From Desulfovibrio piger (GTDB lineage Bacteria > Desulfobacterota > Desulfovibrionia > Desulfovibrionales > Desulfovibrionaceae), in assembly GCF_900116045.1 (NCBI RefSeq), contig NZ_LT630450.1, positions 2,690,501 through 2,754,500 of the forward strand: 64,000 nt of DNA, in the 5' to 3' direction. The notes under the pieces were generated by a model that was not told the DNA's origin, searched no databases, and saw only the letters and a program-made list of their open reading frames with translations. Below, piece by piece: positions 63,826-64,000 of the stretch. Position 1 is the stretch's first letter. The number at the start of each line of letters is the position of its first letter. Position numbers and translations under genes: made by a program.

Positions 63826-64000
63826 ATGCAGAACCCGTTCTTTTCGTTGTCCGAGGCCCGGCGCTTTGTGGCTCTGGGCCTCCCTGTATTTGTGGCCCAG
63901 ATGTCCCAGATGGGCATGAACTTCGTGGACACGGCCATGACCGGTCAGGCCAGCACGGCGGACATGGCCGCCGTGGCCGTGGCCGGTTCCATCTGGAACC
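63826..64000 (+). CDS. MATE-family efflux protein (second), truncated by window edge
   Basis: The first 58 codons of a gene continuing beyond the right edge: [20 protein letters not shown], then [20 protein letters not shown]. These match the first MATE protein at nearly every position. GGGAG precedes the ATG. Tandem duplication is the likely origin. Confidence 0.85.
   Translation, partial: MQNPFFSLSEARRFVALGLPVFVAQMSQMGMNFVDTAMTGQASTADMAAVAVAGSIWN

Noticed and set aside
1..64000. CRISPR array, prophage, transposase or integrase
   Set aside because: No regular spaced direct repeats and no recognisable mobile-element proteins were seen anywhere in the window.

Overview
The window is a G+C-rich bacterial chromosome segment from a Gram-negative anaerobe, most probably Desulfovibrio or a close relative (an inference from gene content, not a database match). 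The signs are a complete outer-membrane assembly set (BamA, LolD, LolC/E, Skp), a futalosine-type menaquinone pathway (mqnA, mqnC, mqnD, mqnE and a UbiA-family prenyltransferase), SelD encoded with an in-frame UGA (selenocysteine), and a catalase behind an AT-rich PerR-like palindrome.

Layout. 1-1003: the end of an indolepyruvate ferredoxin oxidoreductase beta subunit, then non-coding palindromes and a probable broken small ORF. 1004-4063 (minus): a four-gene polar amino-acid ABC transporter. 4232-6949: a polyprenyl-phosphate sugar transferase and a convergent GT4 glycosyltransferase. 6951-16543 (minus): envelope genes fabZ, skp, an AmiC-type amidase, bamA, lolD, lolC/E, and lysS. 16764-18770: an ACT-domain regulator and its UPF0210 partner. 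19030-24537: alkA, a secreted GlcG-like protein, two small transport or membrane genes, two tandem tRNA-Thr(GGU), darP, mqnP and a MogA/MoaB protein. 24663-30658: queF, murJ, an unrecognised membrane protein and an ftsY with a very long acidic N-terminus.

30887-46104 holds the S10, spc and alpha ribosomal operons in almost canonical order (rpsJ to rpsN, rpsH to secY-map, rpmJ to rplQ). A strong sigma70-type promoter and a leader of about 500 nt full of hairpins precede rpsJ. A terminator-like hairpin and promoter-like sequence lie in a 330-bp gap between rpsN and rpsH. The short genes rpmD and rpmJ are included. 46317-54320: selD (with UGA and a bacterial SECIS hairpin), tRNA-Leu(UAG), and the proteostasis genes tig, clpP, clpX and lon. 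54877-61925: the menaquinone genes mqnA, mqnC, mqnE and mqnD, interrupted by a second GlcG-like protein and a catalase. 62047-64000: two tandem MATE efflux genes, the second cut by the window edge.

No CRISPR array, phage, transposase or insertion sequence was seen. The most unusual material is non-coding: the S10 leader RNA, a family of about five gene-end palindromic repeats (near 366, 935, 54346, 54747 and 58631), a possible structured RNA at 58368-58491, and long hairpins around clpX-lon.
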